From assembly GCA_028718125.1 (NCBI GenBank), contig JAQUMN010000002.1, positions 134,463 through 198,462 on the forward strand: a DNA stretch of 64,000 nt, written 5' to 3'. The DNA is from Kiritimatiellia bacterium (lineage in GTDB: Bacteria > Verrucomicrobiota > Kiritimatiellia > JAAZAB01). The position numbers and the translations under genes were made by a program. The stretch's first letter is position 1; every line of letters begins with the position of its first letter. Positions 8,707 to 17,900 of the stretch are shown in pieces. Under the pieces are notes generated by a model that was not told the DNA's origin, made no database searches, and saw only the letters and a list, made by a program, of their open reading frames with translations.

Positions 8707-8720
8707 AGCCCGATGCAACC
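8707..8720 (+). repeat. 14-bp direct repeat flanking an islet, right copy
   Basis: AGCCCGATGCAACC, identical to 5798-5811. Confidence 0.4.
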
Positions 8721-8761
8721 ATAGTGAAGGCAGGATTCGAAACCGGAACGGACAGGCGCTG

Positions 8762-9922
8762 TTATGGCTTATTCGCAGGAGTGAAACCTGATCTTTTGAA
8801 GAGATACTTGAAATAAACATTTTCCAGCTTGCGCGCGCATTCTTCCAGCGTATATTGCCCGGCAAGCTGCAAGCAGCGCCGGCTGGCAGCCTGCAGTTCA
8901 TGCGGATGCTCGATCCAGTAATCAATCCGATCTGCAAGGGATATTGGCTCGTTACCCTGGAAAAGGAAGCGTTCATCCATGGCAAACTGCCTGGCGGCAC
9001 TCAATCGGGTGTCAGCAATAAGCGCCGGCAGGCCACAGCCCATGGCTTCCAGGACGCTCATGCCTTCCAGCTCGACATCCGAGGCGTGGACAAAGAGATC
9101 GGCCGTGTTATAGAGGCGAATCAATTCCTCGTCGGACACACACAGCATTTCCGGGGGATTGACCAGGCGCCGGCCCAGCCTGGCAATATCGGCCTGCAAC
9201 GGCCCCTTGCCGCAGATAATCAGCCGGATACGCGCGGCATGCCTGGAGAGCTCCACCGCCCGGATCAGATGGGCGTGTTTCTTTTCGCGGGCCAGTCGGC
9301 CGACCATGAGCAGCACGAAGTCGGCGCGCGCACCGAACTTGCGCCCGGCGGCCTGCGGCCGAAATTGCGCCGGGATGCCGTTGGAGATTACAAAACTCGG
9401 ACGGCGCAGTCCATTGCGTCGCAATTCCGATTCGGCAAAGGTGCTCGGACACACCACGGCATGACAGCGGTTGTAAAACCTGGACACAAGGAAACGGTTC
9501 AGGTGCGCGGCCAGGCGCTCGGAGCGCAACCCCACGTTGTAAAGCAAATTCTCCGGCTGTACATGGAATCCGGCAATGACGGGGACGCCCAGCCGGCGGG
9601 CGATCTGCAGGGAGCGAAACCCGAGCAGGAACGGCAGATGGATGTGAACGACATCCACTTCACGGAACAGTTTTTCCAGGGGTTTGCCCCGCGGCCAGGC
9701 AAAAGCAAAGTCCATTCCGCGCATGAGGTGGCGCGCAAAAGGAACATAAAAACCGGGCATGACGACGTGCCCGGGCCGGGGCGTTCCCGTTGTTACTACA
9801 CGGACATCGTGTTTGCGGGACAGCTCCCCGATAAAGCGTTTAGCGGAGCGCGCTCCGCCCGATTTGCTTTCATGGCAAACGTCGGTGATAAAAGCGATGC
9901 ATAATTTGTCGTTCGTATGCAT
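8762..9922 (-). CDS. glycosyltransferase family 4 protein
   Basis: A 386-residue GT-B fold retaining glycosyltransferase, cytoplasmic or membrane-associated. The N-terminal domain includes a GGARSAKRFIGEL acceptor-side loop and VDVVHIHLPFLLG. The C-terminal donor domain has VGRLAREKK and the E-x7-E motif in ELEGMSVLEAM followed by CGLPALI. The pattern is like diacylglycerol glucosyltransferases and mannosyltransferases; the exact sugar and acceptor cannot be read. The ATG at 9922 is preferred over a TTG at 9964 because the latter starts in repeat-flanking DNA and the domain begins at KLCIAFITD. It stands alone, flanked upstream by repeat copy B. Confidence 0.88.
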   Translation of the reverse strand: MHTNDKLCIAFITDVCHESKSGGARSAKRFIGELSRKHDVRVVTTGTPRPGHVVMPGFYVPFARHLMRGMDFAFAWPRGKPLEKLFREVDVVHIHLPFLLGFRSLQIARRLGVPVIAGFHVQPENLLYNVGLRSERLAAHLNRFLVSRFYNRCHAVVCPSTFAESELRRNGLRRPSFVISNGIPAQFRPQAAGRKFGARADFVLLMVGRLAREKKHAHLIRAVELSRHAARIRLIICGKGPLQADIARLGRRLVNPPEMLCVSDEELIRLYNTADLFVHASDVELEGMSVLEAMGCGLPALIADTRLSAARQFAMDERFLFQGNEPISLADRIDYWIEHPHELQAASRRCLQLAGQYTLEECARKLENVYFKYLFKRSGFTPANKP

Positions 9923-9968
9923 GTGCGATCTAGATGTTCGCAACTTAGAAACGCCACCCGCCAACCCA

Positions 9969-10126
9969 GGGCTGCGTCAAGAACGGTCTCGCGGTAGATC
10001 CCTCCTTCGTCCGGCAACTGCCGGACTATGGCGGGTAGGCTGCCCCTCCATGAATGCCAATGTTTTCGCAATATTGGAGGGCGGAGCTCCGCGACGCCGC
10101 TGGTTTTGGCATGGATGACGCAACCC
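9969..10126 (+). repeat. dispersed TIR element, copy B (158 bp)
   Basis: GGGCTGCGTCA at the left end and TGACGCAACCC at the right. The internal order is the same as copy A, but the variable hairpin slot holds the palindrome GCGGAGCTCCGC. It lies between the divergently placed end of dnaJ-like gene and the glycosyltransferase start. Confidence 0.8.
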
Positions 10127-10173
10127 CGGGCAAACCAGGGACACACATGAACTGTCCCCTGATGAACTGCGCC

Positions 10174-11175
10174 CTACGTTTTGTCGGCGCGCGGGTTAAA
10201 GGTGGATACGCGCGCCAGCTCGGTAAACAGTGATTTTTCCTTTTCGTTAAGGTGACGTGGCACGGCAACCTGGATGATCACGATCAGATCGCCGTGGTTC
10301 CGTTCACTCACCAGCCCCTTTCCGCGCAACCGCATGCGCTGGCCATTCTGCGTCCCCGCCGGCAAGGCCAATATCGCCTGGCCGGTCATGGTCGGCACGG
10401 GCACCTTGGCGCCCAGGGCCGCCTCCCACGGCGTTGCCGGCACGGTCACTTCCAGATCGGCGCCAACCAGGTGAAACACCGGATGCGGAGCGATCTTCAC
10501 CAGCAGGAACAAATCGCCGGCCGCCCCCGCGCCGACGCCTTGCCCTCCCTGCCCCGCCAGGCGGATGCGCGCGCCATCGGTCGTGCCGCGCGGAATCTGG
10601 ACGTTATATTGTTTCGATTCGCGATGCACCCGTCCCTGCTCGTCCATGCGGGCAACCTGCAAATGAATGGGTTTCTTGACACCGTGGAAGGCTTCCTCCA
10701 GCGCAATAGTCACCGTTGCTTCATGATCTTCCCCGCGCCGTTTGCGGAAGTTCTGAAACGGCCCGCCACCGGCCTGGTCAGGGCGGAACCCTCCGCCGGA
10801 ACGGAAACCTGCGCCGCCGAAGAGCGACTCGAAAAAATCGCTGAAGTCGCCCTGCTCTTCCGCTGCGTAATCGCCGGGGGATTCCGGGCGGGCGCCGTAT
10901 TCGTACCGCATCTGCTGCCACCCGGGCGGTGGCGCAAAATCCTGGCCCGCGTGGTAATTAGCCCCGAGCTGGTCATAGCGCTTGCGTTTCTCCGCATCGC
11001 CGAGCACTTCATACGCTTCCGCAATTTCCTTGAACCGGGCCTCGGCATCCGAACGCTTGTTGACGTCGGGGTGATATTTCCGGGCCAGCTTGCGATATTG
11101 CTTGCGTATGTCATCGGCGCCGGCCGTGCGCGCCACGCCCAGCACCTCATAATAGTCTTTGAATTTTACACTCAT
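10174..11175 (-). CDS. DnaJ-type co-chaperone without zinc finger (CbpA-like)
   Basis: Stimulates DnaK ATPase and delivers unfolded clients. The J domain covers about residues 7-72 with HPD at 35-37. A Gly/Phe-rich linker with [11 protein letters not shown] follows (about 110-135), then two C-terminal substrate-binding beta domains (about 145-320). The four CxxCxGxG zinc repeats of DnaJ are absent, which makes it a class B, CbpA-like protein; 333 residues fits. No dnaK or grpE is adjacent. The start is fixed by the J-domain N-terminus [14 protein letters not shown]; just upstream lies a short AT-rich leader. Confidence 0.93.
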   Translation of the reverse strand: MSVKFKDYYEVLGVARTAGADDIRKQYRKLARKYHPDVNKRSDAEARFKEIAEAYEVLGDAEKRKRYDQLGANYHAGQDFAPPPGWQQMRYEYGARPESPGDYAAEEQGDFSDFFESLFGGAGFRSGGGFRPDQAGGGPFQNFRKRRGEDHEATVTIALEEAFHGVKKPIHLQVARMDEQGRVHRESKQYNVQIPRGTTDGARIRLAGQGGQGVGAGAAGDLFLLVKIAPHPVFHLVGADLEVTVPATPWEAALGAKVPVPTMTGQAILALPAGTQNGQRMRLRGKGLVSERNHGDLIVIIQVAVPRHLNEKEKSLFTELARVSTFNPRADKT

Positions 11176-11236
11176 ATTTTCAAATCCTGAAACAAATTAG
11201 GCCCCGCAAGGCGGGGCGACTTTTATTCTGTTCGGA

Positions 11237-11323
11237 TGTCATCCTGAACGCAGTGAAGAGCCTGCCCTGAGCGAACTCGAAGGGATCTCTCGCGGCGAGA
11301 TTCATCGCTACGCTCGGAATGAC
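11237..11323. repeat. widespread GTCATCC...GGAATGAC intergenic repeat
   Basis: TGTCATCCTGAACGCAGTGA at the left and CGCTCGGAATGACA at the right form inverted ends around a segment of the kind often seen between genes in unrelated bacteria (its translations read like HPERSEG). It lies upstream of the dnaJ-like gene's neighbour and codes for nothing. Confidence 0.55.
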
Positions 11324-11438
11324 AACAAAGACGGATTGTCCGCCATAGGCGGATCCGCCTCCGGCGGAAAATTCCTATGCATTGAATTAGGCCTCCGGCA
11401 ACTCTGCGATTCGGTAGAACCGCTATGGATTCGAATTC

Positions 11439-12293
11439 CTACGGGTTCTTCGCGCCCGCGTTCTTCAACACTTCCTCCACGGAGCGTTGTCCCTTCATGG
11501 CCGCCCATTGGAGCGCGGTCTGCTGGTAATTGTCCTTGGCGTTCAGGTCAGCGCCTTTAGCCAGCAACAGGTTCACTACGTCAACCGATCCTTTGATCGC
11601 CGCCTGATGGAGCGGCGCCAGCCCCAGATTATCCTTGATATTCACATCCGCGCCCTTGGATATCAACGCCTTGACCACATCGGTATGGCCATACTTGATC
11701 GCCATGACAAGCGGCGTGGCGGCAGTTTGATCCCGGACGTTGATGTCCGCGCCTTTGGTTACCAGGAGCTCGACCACCTCCAGCCAGCCATAGAGCGCGG
11801 CCGTATGCAGGGGCGTCAGCCCCAGGTCATCCTGCGCGTTGATCTCGGCCCCCTTGCCCAGCAACGTCTTGACCACCGCCTTGTGGCCCATGCCTGCGGC
11901 GTTGTGCAGCGGCGTGCGCTTTTTCAAATTGCGCGCGTTGGCATCCGCACCCTTGGCCAGCAGGAGTTCCACCACGTCGTTGCGCCCCATGAAGGCTGCA
12001 AGGTGCAAAGGCGTTGCGCCGGCATCGTTGCGCGCGTTGACATCCGCGCCTTTGGCCAGCAGGATCGCAGTCACGTCGCGGCTGCCGCCGCCCGCCGCCC
12101 AGTGCAGCGGTGCAAAACCGTTGTTGTCCTTGCCGTTGGCCAGCGCCGGATCCTTGTCGAGAAACGTCTTAACCTGATCAACCTGACCCAGTTCGCAAGC
12201 GGTATAAATCGCCTGCGCACCCGCCGCGCCCGTCAGCCAGCCGGCGATTAGCACAAGACTAAATCCCATCCATATCATTCGCTTGTCACTCAT
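11439..12293 (-). CDS. secreted ankyrin-repeat protein
   Basis: 284 residues: a signal peptide (FSLVLIAGWLTGAAGAQA, cleaved near residue 27), then about seven ankyrin repeats of 33 residues filling the rest, each with the G-x-TPLHxAA and LLxKGADxN patterns. Ankyrin repeats bind other proteins; the export signal puts this one in the periplasm or outside. No catalytic domain. A second, shorter paralog is at 46919. Function unknown beyond binding. Confidence 0.88.
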   Translation of the reverse strand: MSDKRMIWMGFSLVLIAGWLTGAAGAQAIYTACELGQVDQVKTFLDKDPALANGKDNNGFAPLHWAAGGGSRDVTAILLAKGADVNARNDAGATPLHLAAFMGRNDVVELLLAKGADANARNLKKRTPLHNAAGMGHKAVVKTLLGKGAEINAQDDLGLTPLHTAALYGWLEVVELLVTKGADINVRDQTAATPLVMAIKYGHTDVVKALISKGADVNIKDNLGLAPLHQAAIKGSVDVVNLLLAKGADLNAKDNYQQTALQWAAMKGQRSVEEVLKNAGAKNP

Positions 12294-12348
12294 GATCAGG
12301 CTCCTTGTTGTTAAAGATCAGCAAGAGTTCTTTGTTTTCGCCTCATTA

Positions 12349-12389
12349 CATGGAAACGCTTCTATCGAAGCGCCGCGACAACTTCATTC
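12349..12389 (-). repeat. 41-bp dispersed repeat, copy 2
   Basis: Inverse copy of 1748-1788; its last bases enter the larE 3' end. Confidence 0.6.
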
Positions 12390-13253
12390 GGCGTTGGATG
12401 TTCGATGTTGGGCGTTCGATGTTTGCTTCTTCTGAAATTCATTCAGGCTTCCCGTCCGATATCCTTCCAAATCCGCGGCAATATATAAGAATCCCTGGCG
12501 CTTCGCCAGCTTTGCGATGCTCCGGCGGATGGCGGGCCGCAATAGCCGCCGGATATCCGCCGCTTCCACTTCAATACGCGCCACGCTTCCATGATGCCGC
12601 ACGCGTACCTGCCGGAATCCCAATCGCCGCAAAGCTTCCTCAACCCGGTCCACTGCCTTCAGCCCGGCGGGTGTAATCCGCGACCCGTAAGGGAAGCGCG
12701 AGGCCAGGCAGGCCATGGCGGGCTTATCGGCCGTCGGTAATCCCAGCCGGCGCGACTCCCGGCGGATGTCCGCTTTTGTCAGCCCGGCACGAAGCAGCGG
12801 ACTGACAACGCGGCATTCCGCGGCGGCGCGCGTACCCGGCCGGATATCCCGCATGTCATCCGCATTGGTTCCGTCTAAAATCCACTTGATTGCATGCCGA
12901 TCGGCCAACTGCCTCAGTCGATTAAAAAGTTCCTGCTTGCAGTAGTAACAACGATTGACCGGATTGGCCGCAAACCGCGGAATCTTGAGCTCATTGGACC
13001 GGACCAGCAGATGCCGGACACCAAGTTGCCGGGCCAAGGCAACGGCCGAGCGCTGTTCGCGCTCAGGATATGTTGGCGAGAGCGCTGTCACGGCCAGGAC
13101 CTTGTCGCCCAATTCTTTCCGGGCCACCGCCGCCAGCAGCGTGCTGTCCACTCCGCCCGAAAACGCAATCAGCACGGAACCTAAGCGCCGCAAATGGGCG
13201 CGCAGCCGTCCAAGCTTGCCGGTTGGAGTGTGATTTTGGCGGACGGATTTCAT
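12384..13253 (-). CDS. larE: LarE-type ATP-dependent sacrificial sulfur transferase
   Basis: Builds the dithio groups of nickel-pincer nucleotide by adenylating a carboxylate and donating the sulfur of its own cysteine. The PP-loop SGGVDST is at residues 32-38. The CLASRFPYG segment (about 175) holds the cysteine that is the sulfur donor in Lactobacillus LarE, so the sacrificial version is indicated. The length of 289 is slightly above usual: the C-terminus ends QTSNAQHRTSNAE, which is translation of a heptanucleotide array (12392-12421), not conserved protein. No larB, larC or lactate racemase gene is near, so the partner genes must be elsewhere or the substrate differs. Confidence 0.9.
   Translation of the reverse strand: MKSVRQNHTPTGKLGRLRAHLRRLGSVLIAFSGGVDSTLLAAVARKELGDKVLAVTALSPTYPEREQRSAVALARQLGVRHLLVRSNELKIPRFAANPVNRCYYCKQELFNRLRQLADRHAIKWILDGTNADDMRDIRPGTRAAAECRVVSPLLRAGLTKADIRRESRRLGLPTADKPAMACLASRFPYGSRITPAGLKAVDRVEEALRRLGFRQVRVRHHGSVARIEVEAADIRRLLRPAIRRSIAKLAKRQGFLYIAADLEGYRTGSLNEFQKKQTSNAQHRTSNAE
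12392..12421. repeat. heptanucleotide-type array (GTTGGATGTTCGATG words)
   Basis: Drifting seven-base words related to TTGGATR/TTCGATG. On the minus strand they are read as the last codons of larE. The same words occur at 53177-53205 at the start of another gene. Confidence 0.6.
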
Positions 13254-13319
13254 CGGCGCATCATCTGAACTTCCCCGTCCCTTGTCAATCGCAATTCCGC
13301 TTGCGGTGTAAGGGCGTTA

Positions 13320-13392
13320 CGGCTGCGTCATTCACGCGGAAACCAGCGGCGGCTCCCAGGAGTGCTATACTTATGTATGCGCCCTGGGAGCC
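13320..13392 (-). repeat. fragment of the dispersed TIR element with a hairpin, copy E
   Basis: Bases 13320-13350 match one end of the element (GGCTGCGTCATTCACGCGG, AACCAGCGGC). Next to it is a perfect 10-bp stem, GGCTCCCAGG at 13351-13360 with CCTGGGAGCC at 13383-13392, in the slot where copies B and C have GCGGAGCTCCGC. The other half of the element is missing. Confidence 0.6.
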
Positions 13393-13578
13393 AGCAATGC
13401 AGATGGGCCAAGATCACACATGATCCGTTTTACCCAATCCGCGCCGCTTCGTCCCTGATCCAAGAACGACACCGCCGTCCTAGATCTCCCAAGGAATTAT
13501 CCGATTTTCCTTTACAGACCCAAGCTCCATTTGCCATGTTTATATTAACCATCAATCCCATACTCGAAAGGACCATTC

Positions 13579-13800
13579 ATGGAGGCGAAAATCAGGGCCA
13601 AGTTGGAAGAACTGCGCAACCTGCTGAAGGCCGATGGCGGCGACATGGATATCGTAAGCATCGCCGGCAGCCAGGTGAGCCTGCGCCTGAAAGGCGCCTG
13701 CGGCTGCTGCCCGCACGCCGCGCTGACGCTCAAACACGGCATTGAACAGGCGCTGCGTGAAGAGGTGGATCCGGCCATCACGGTTGTACAGGTAAAATAA
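13579..13800 (+). CDS. NFU-domain iron-sulfur cluster scaffold/carrier
   Basis: A 73-residue stand-alone NifU C-terminal (NFU) domain that carries or assembles 4Fe-4S clusters for apoproteins. The motif GACGCCPHA at about residues 39-47 gives the CxxC cluster ligands, and LRNLLKADGGDMDIV near residue 12 is the family's opening helix. AAAGGA lies nine bases before the ATG. It lacks the U-type and A-type domains of longer NifU/NfuA proteins. It is followed 89 bases later by cysteine synthase, a sensible sulfur-metabolism neighbour. Confidence 0.92.
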   Translation: MEAKIRAKLEELRNLLKADGGDMDIVSIAGSQVSLRLKGACGCCPHAALTLKHGIEQALREEVDPAITVVQVK

Positions 13801-13889
13801 AATCGGATAACTTGCGTTTTGCGGGAAAACAGCAGCCATTTTAGTTTTTACCCGAATTCTGTCTGCTGAATTCAATTGGCTCAGGCAAA

Positions 13890-14834
13890 ATGAATTATTT
13901 CACCGACAACTCTTTATCCATCGGACGAACGCCGCTCGTTCAACTCCATCGCGTCCTCGGTGGAGCCCGGTCGCTGGTATTGGCAAAGATTGAGGGGCGC
14001 AACCCCGCCTACTCCGTGAAATGCCGCATTGGGGCAGCCATGGTGTGGGACGCAGAACAGCGCGGCGCGCTCAAACCCGGCATGGGCATCGTGGAGCCGA
14101 CCAGCGGCAACACCGGCATCGCCCTGGCCTTCGTGGGCGCGGCCCGCGGCTATCCGGTTACGCTGGTGATGCCGTCAACAATGAGCGTGGAACGCCGCAA
14201 GCTGATGCAGGCGTTCGGCGCGCAGGTTGTGCTCACGGATGGCGCCCTGGGTATGGCCGGCGCCGTGGATCGAGCCGAGGCGCTCGTGGCGGAAAAACCT
14301 GACTTTTTTTTCATGCCCCAGCAATTCAAGAATCCAGCCAACCCGGCCATCCACGAAAAAACAACCGGACCGGAAATCTGGGCCGACACGGGAGGAAACG
14401 TGGACGCGGTAGTCGCCGGAGTCGGCACCGGCGGCACGCTTACCGGCATCGCGCGGTTCATTAAAAAAATCAAGCGCAAACAGATCATGGCGGTCGCCGT
14501 CGAGCCCGCCGCCAGCCCTCTGATTTCTCAGAAACTTGCCGGCGCGCCGCTCAAAGCCGCGCCGCACGCCATCCAGGGCATCGGCGCCAATTTTATTCCC
14601 GACGTATTGGATCTGGCGCTCGTCGATCGTGTCGAGCCGGCGACGAACGAAGAAGCCATGGAGTATGCCCGGCGCCTGGCGCGCGAGGAAGGCATCCTTG
14701 CCGGCATTTCCAGCGGAGCGGCCACGGCCGCAGCCGTGCGGCTTGCCCGCGAACCCGCCTGGCGCGACAAGACCATCGTGGTCATGCTGCCGGATTCCGG
14801 CGAGCGCTATCTTTCCACGCCGCTTTTCGGTTAA
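13890..14834 (+). CDS. cysK: cysteine synthase (O-acetylserine sulfhydrylase)
   Basis: PLP enzyme making L-cysteine from O-acetylserine and sulfide in the cytoplasm. The PLP lysine lies in [11 protein letters not shown] (about residue 45), slightly changed from the usual [20 protein letters not shown] (about 72) binds the substrate, [11 protein letters not shown] (about 178) holds the phosphate of PLP, and [10 protein letters not shown] closes the protein. The length of 314 is standard. A cystathionine-beta-synthase-like activity is possible but the sequence fits CysK well. No regulatory site seen. Confidence 0.93.
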   Translation: MNYFTDNSLSIGRTPLVQLHRVLGGARSLVLAKIEGRNPAYSVKCRIGAAMVWDAEQRGALKPGMGIVEPTSGNTGIALAFVGAARGYPVTLVMPSTMSVERRKLMQAFGAQVVLTDGALGMAGAVDRAEALVAEKPDFFFMPQQFKNPANPAIHEKTTGPEIWADTGGNVDAVVAGVGTGGTLTGIARFIKKIKRKQIMAVAVEPAASPLISQKLAGAPLKAAPHAIQGIGANFIPDVLDLALVDRVEPATNEEAMEYARRLAREEGILAGISSGAATAAAVRLAREPAWRDKTIVVMLPDSGERYLSTPLFG

Positions 14835-14930
14835 TGGATGACGAGAAAACGCTAAAATTTTATGTTGACTTTTTTGGTTGTTTTAGCCATGATACTTTTT
14901 ATTCGGTGGTTGCGTTTTAAATTTAAAATT

Positions 14931-17900
14931 ATGAACACCCGAACTGACGAACGAATGGCGGCGGTTACGACCCGTAGCAAACGGACAGCGTTTTGTTCCG
15001 GCCTGCCGGGTCGGCGGCGGGCAATCGCGCGGCAACTTGGACTGCTGATGGTTTCGGCTGCTTTCGCACTGGCGCCTCTGTCTCGCCAGGCAACCGCGGC
15101 CGGCAATGACGGCAATTCGCCATCTCACGCGATCAAACTCCTAGACCGTGTGATTGACACATCATCGGCCGTCGCCAAAAGCAGGCAAACGGGACTGCAT
15201 GAGGATAAGCGCGCTACTGAGGCGCCGGCGCGGACGCAGACTTTATCATCGCGGGGCACCCTGCCATATATCGTGCAATTCAGCGGACCGATCCGGGAAG
15301 AATGGAAGACGGCGCTTAGAACTGCCGGCGCCAACATCAGGGGATATGTCCCGGAAAACGCGTTCGTCGTTGAGGCCAATCCCGGCATTCTTGATCAAAT
15401 CAGCCGAATGGAACCGGTGCAATGGATCGGGGAATACCAGGCGAATTACAAGGTCCAGCCACGGCTCAAGTCGCTTGCCAATGACGAGATGTCGAGAAGG
15501 GCACGCACAACCAGGAAACTCGCGGATATTTCCCCTCGAGCCACATTCGCCGTTGTGACCATCAGCACGTTTTCACCTGGCGATGTCAGCATGGTGGGAC
15601 AGGCAGTGGGTCGCTTTGGCGGCCAAGTTCTGCGCACAGCCACGGGAACCAGGCGCGGTTTGATCCGCGCACAAATCGCGTTTGAGGCCATCGAGGCGCT
15701 TTCCACCTTGGGAGAAGTCGAGTGGATTGAAGAATATGTCCCCCCCGTGCTTCACAACAATGTGGCGGCCGAAGCTCCGCGCATGAACGCCTCCGCCGTG
15801 TGGACGAATTACGGGCTGACCGGCACGGGACAGGTCGTTGCCGTTGCCGACACCGGCCTGGACACCGGAAACCTGAGCACGATCCATCCGGATTTTACCA
15901 ACAGGGTGCGGGCGGTATATGCGTTGGGCCGACCCGGCGACTGGAGCGATCCCAACGGCCACGGTACGCACACTTCGGGGTCCGTTCTCGGGGATGGTTC
16001 CGCATACAACAACGGGTTGTTTCACGGCATAGCATACGGCGCCCAGCTTGTCTTCCAGTCAGTCTTGGATGCAGAGGGCAGGCTGGGAGGGCTGCCAGCG
16101 GACTTGAACGATCTGTTTCGTCAGGCCTACACCAACGGCGCGCGGGTTCATTCCGACAGCTGGGGGTCATCGTTGAACGGGTACTACAGCACCGATTGCG
16201 AAAACACGGATGAATTCATGTGGAACTACCCGGACATGCTTGTCGTTTTCTCGGCCGGCAACGATGGCCGGGATGGCCCGCGCGACGGGGTTATTGATCT
16301 GGATCAAATGGGCGCACCCGGCACTTCCAAAAACATCCTGACCGTCGGAGCAGCGGAGAGCCAGCGGCCCGTTGGTTCGGGCGGTTACTCGTCATATCCC
16401 TGGGGAATCGGATCGGCATACCTATACCCTGTGCCTCCCATAAGCGTCGATTATATTTCCACCAGCGCCGATGGAATCCATCAGGGCATGGCAGCCTTCT
16501 CCAGCCGCGGCCCATGCAACGACGGACGGATTAAACCCGATATCGTGGCGCCGGGCACGGACATTATTTCCTGCCGGTCGCGCGCGCCTGGGGCCGGCAC
16601 GGGCTGGGGCACTGGAAGCGGCATCCTGGGAAATTCATCCAGCAATTATTACACATTCATGGGTGGAACCAGCATGTCCACGCCGCTCACGGCCGGTGCA
16701 GCAGCCCTTGCGCGTCAATATCTTATGGATCGAAGAGGATTCACGAATCCCTGTGCGGCATTGGTTAAAGCGCTGCTGATTAACGGGGCCAGGTCGCTGA
16801 CTCCGGGACAGTATGGAACGGGAACGACAAGGGAAGTGCCTCCGGCGCCCCGGCCCAACAACGTCGAGGGATGGGGGCAGGTAAATCTCGCCGACTCCCT
16901 GTATCCGGGCGCGGGATGCACCAACATCTTTTATGACGGCACCAACGCTCTGGCCACCGGGAGCACGAATACATATACCTACGAGGTGGCCGGCACCAAC
17001 CGCTTGTCCGTGACCCTTGCCTGGACCGATTACCCGGCAACCGTGGCCGCCGCCAAAAAACTCGTCAACGATCTGGATCTGCTGGTTATATTCCCAGACG
17101 GAACCACCAATTACGCCTTTGGGCGATCGGACTTCGATCGGATCAACAACGTGGAGGGGCTTGATCTTGATCCGGCGCCGCAAGGCACGTTGACCATCAA
17201 GGTCATTGGGTACAATATTCCTTCCGGCCCCCAGCCTTATGCGCTCGTGCTCAAAACATCGGCGGCATCAAGCCCTGCAAAGACAACCGGCCCCTCCCCG
17301 GCGCAAGGAGAAACAGGGGTGTCCAGGAGCACCAGGCTATCGTGGGGTAATGCCGGTGGCGCCACAGGATATAATGTATATTTCGGATTGGCCCCGTCTC
17401 CGGGCCCAAGCGAATTCATGGGCTCGCAAACGGCGACATGGTTCAATCCCGGGAGCCTGGATTGCCGGAAGACTTATTACTGGCGGGTTGATGCCATTAA
17501 CCCGGTAGGCACGGTGACGGGAGATGTATGGTCCTTCACCACCGCAGCCACGGTTATTTTCTCGGAGGGATTCGAGAACAGCGGGTTTATTCCCGTAGGT
17601 TGGACGTATACAAATACTGCCTTCTTCCGGAATTGGGTGTTCATCGCTGGCGGGTGGCCCGGCTACTACAGCCCAGCGGCGGCGCACGGCGGCTCGTATA
17701 ACGCCTGTATGTATGGCTCTGCCAATGCACGGACAATGCTGATTAGTCCGCCGATCAATTTCGGCGCCACCAACAACAATGCCGAGTTGACGTTCTGGCA
17801 TTTCATGGTTGATTTTTACAGCTACCAGGACTCACTTCGTGTTTACTATCGAACCAACGCAACTGCAGGCTGGAACAGTCTCACCAATTACCTCAGTTGC

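Larger units (their letters stand above)
8446..8761. other. intergenic region with tRNA fragment and direct repeat
   Basis: No gene is supported here. It holds the tRNA-Ala 3' fragment (8508-8546) and the right copy of the 14-bp repeat (8707-8720). Confidence 0.5.
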
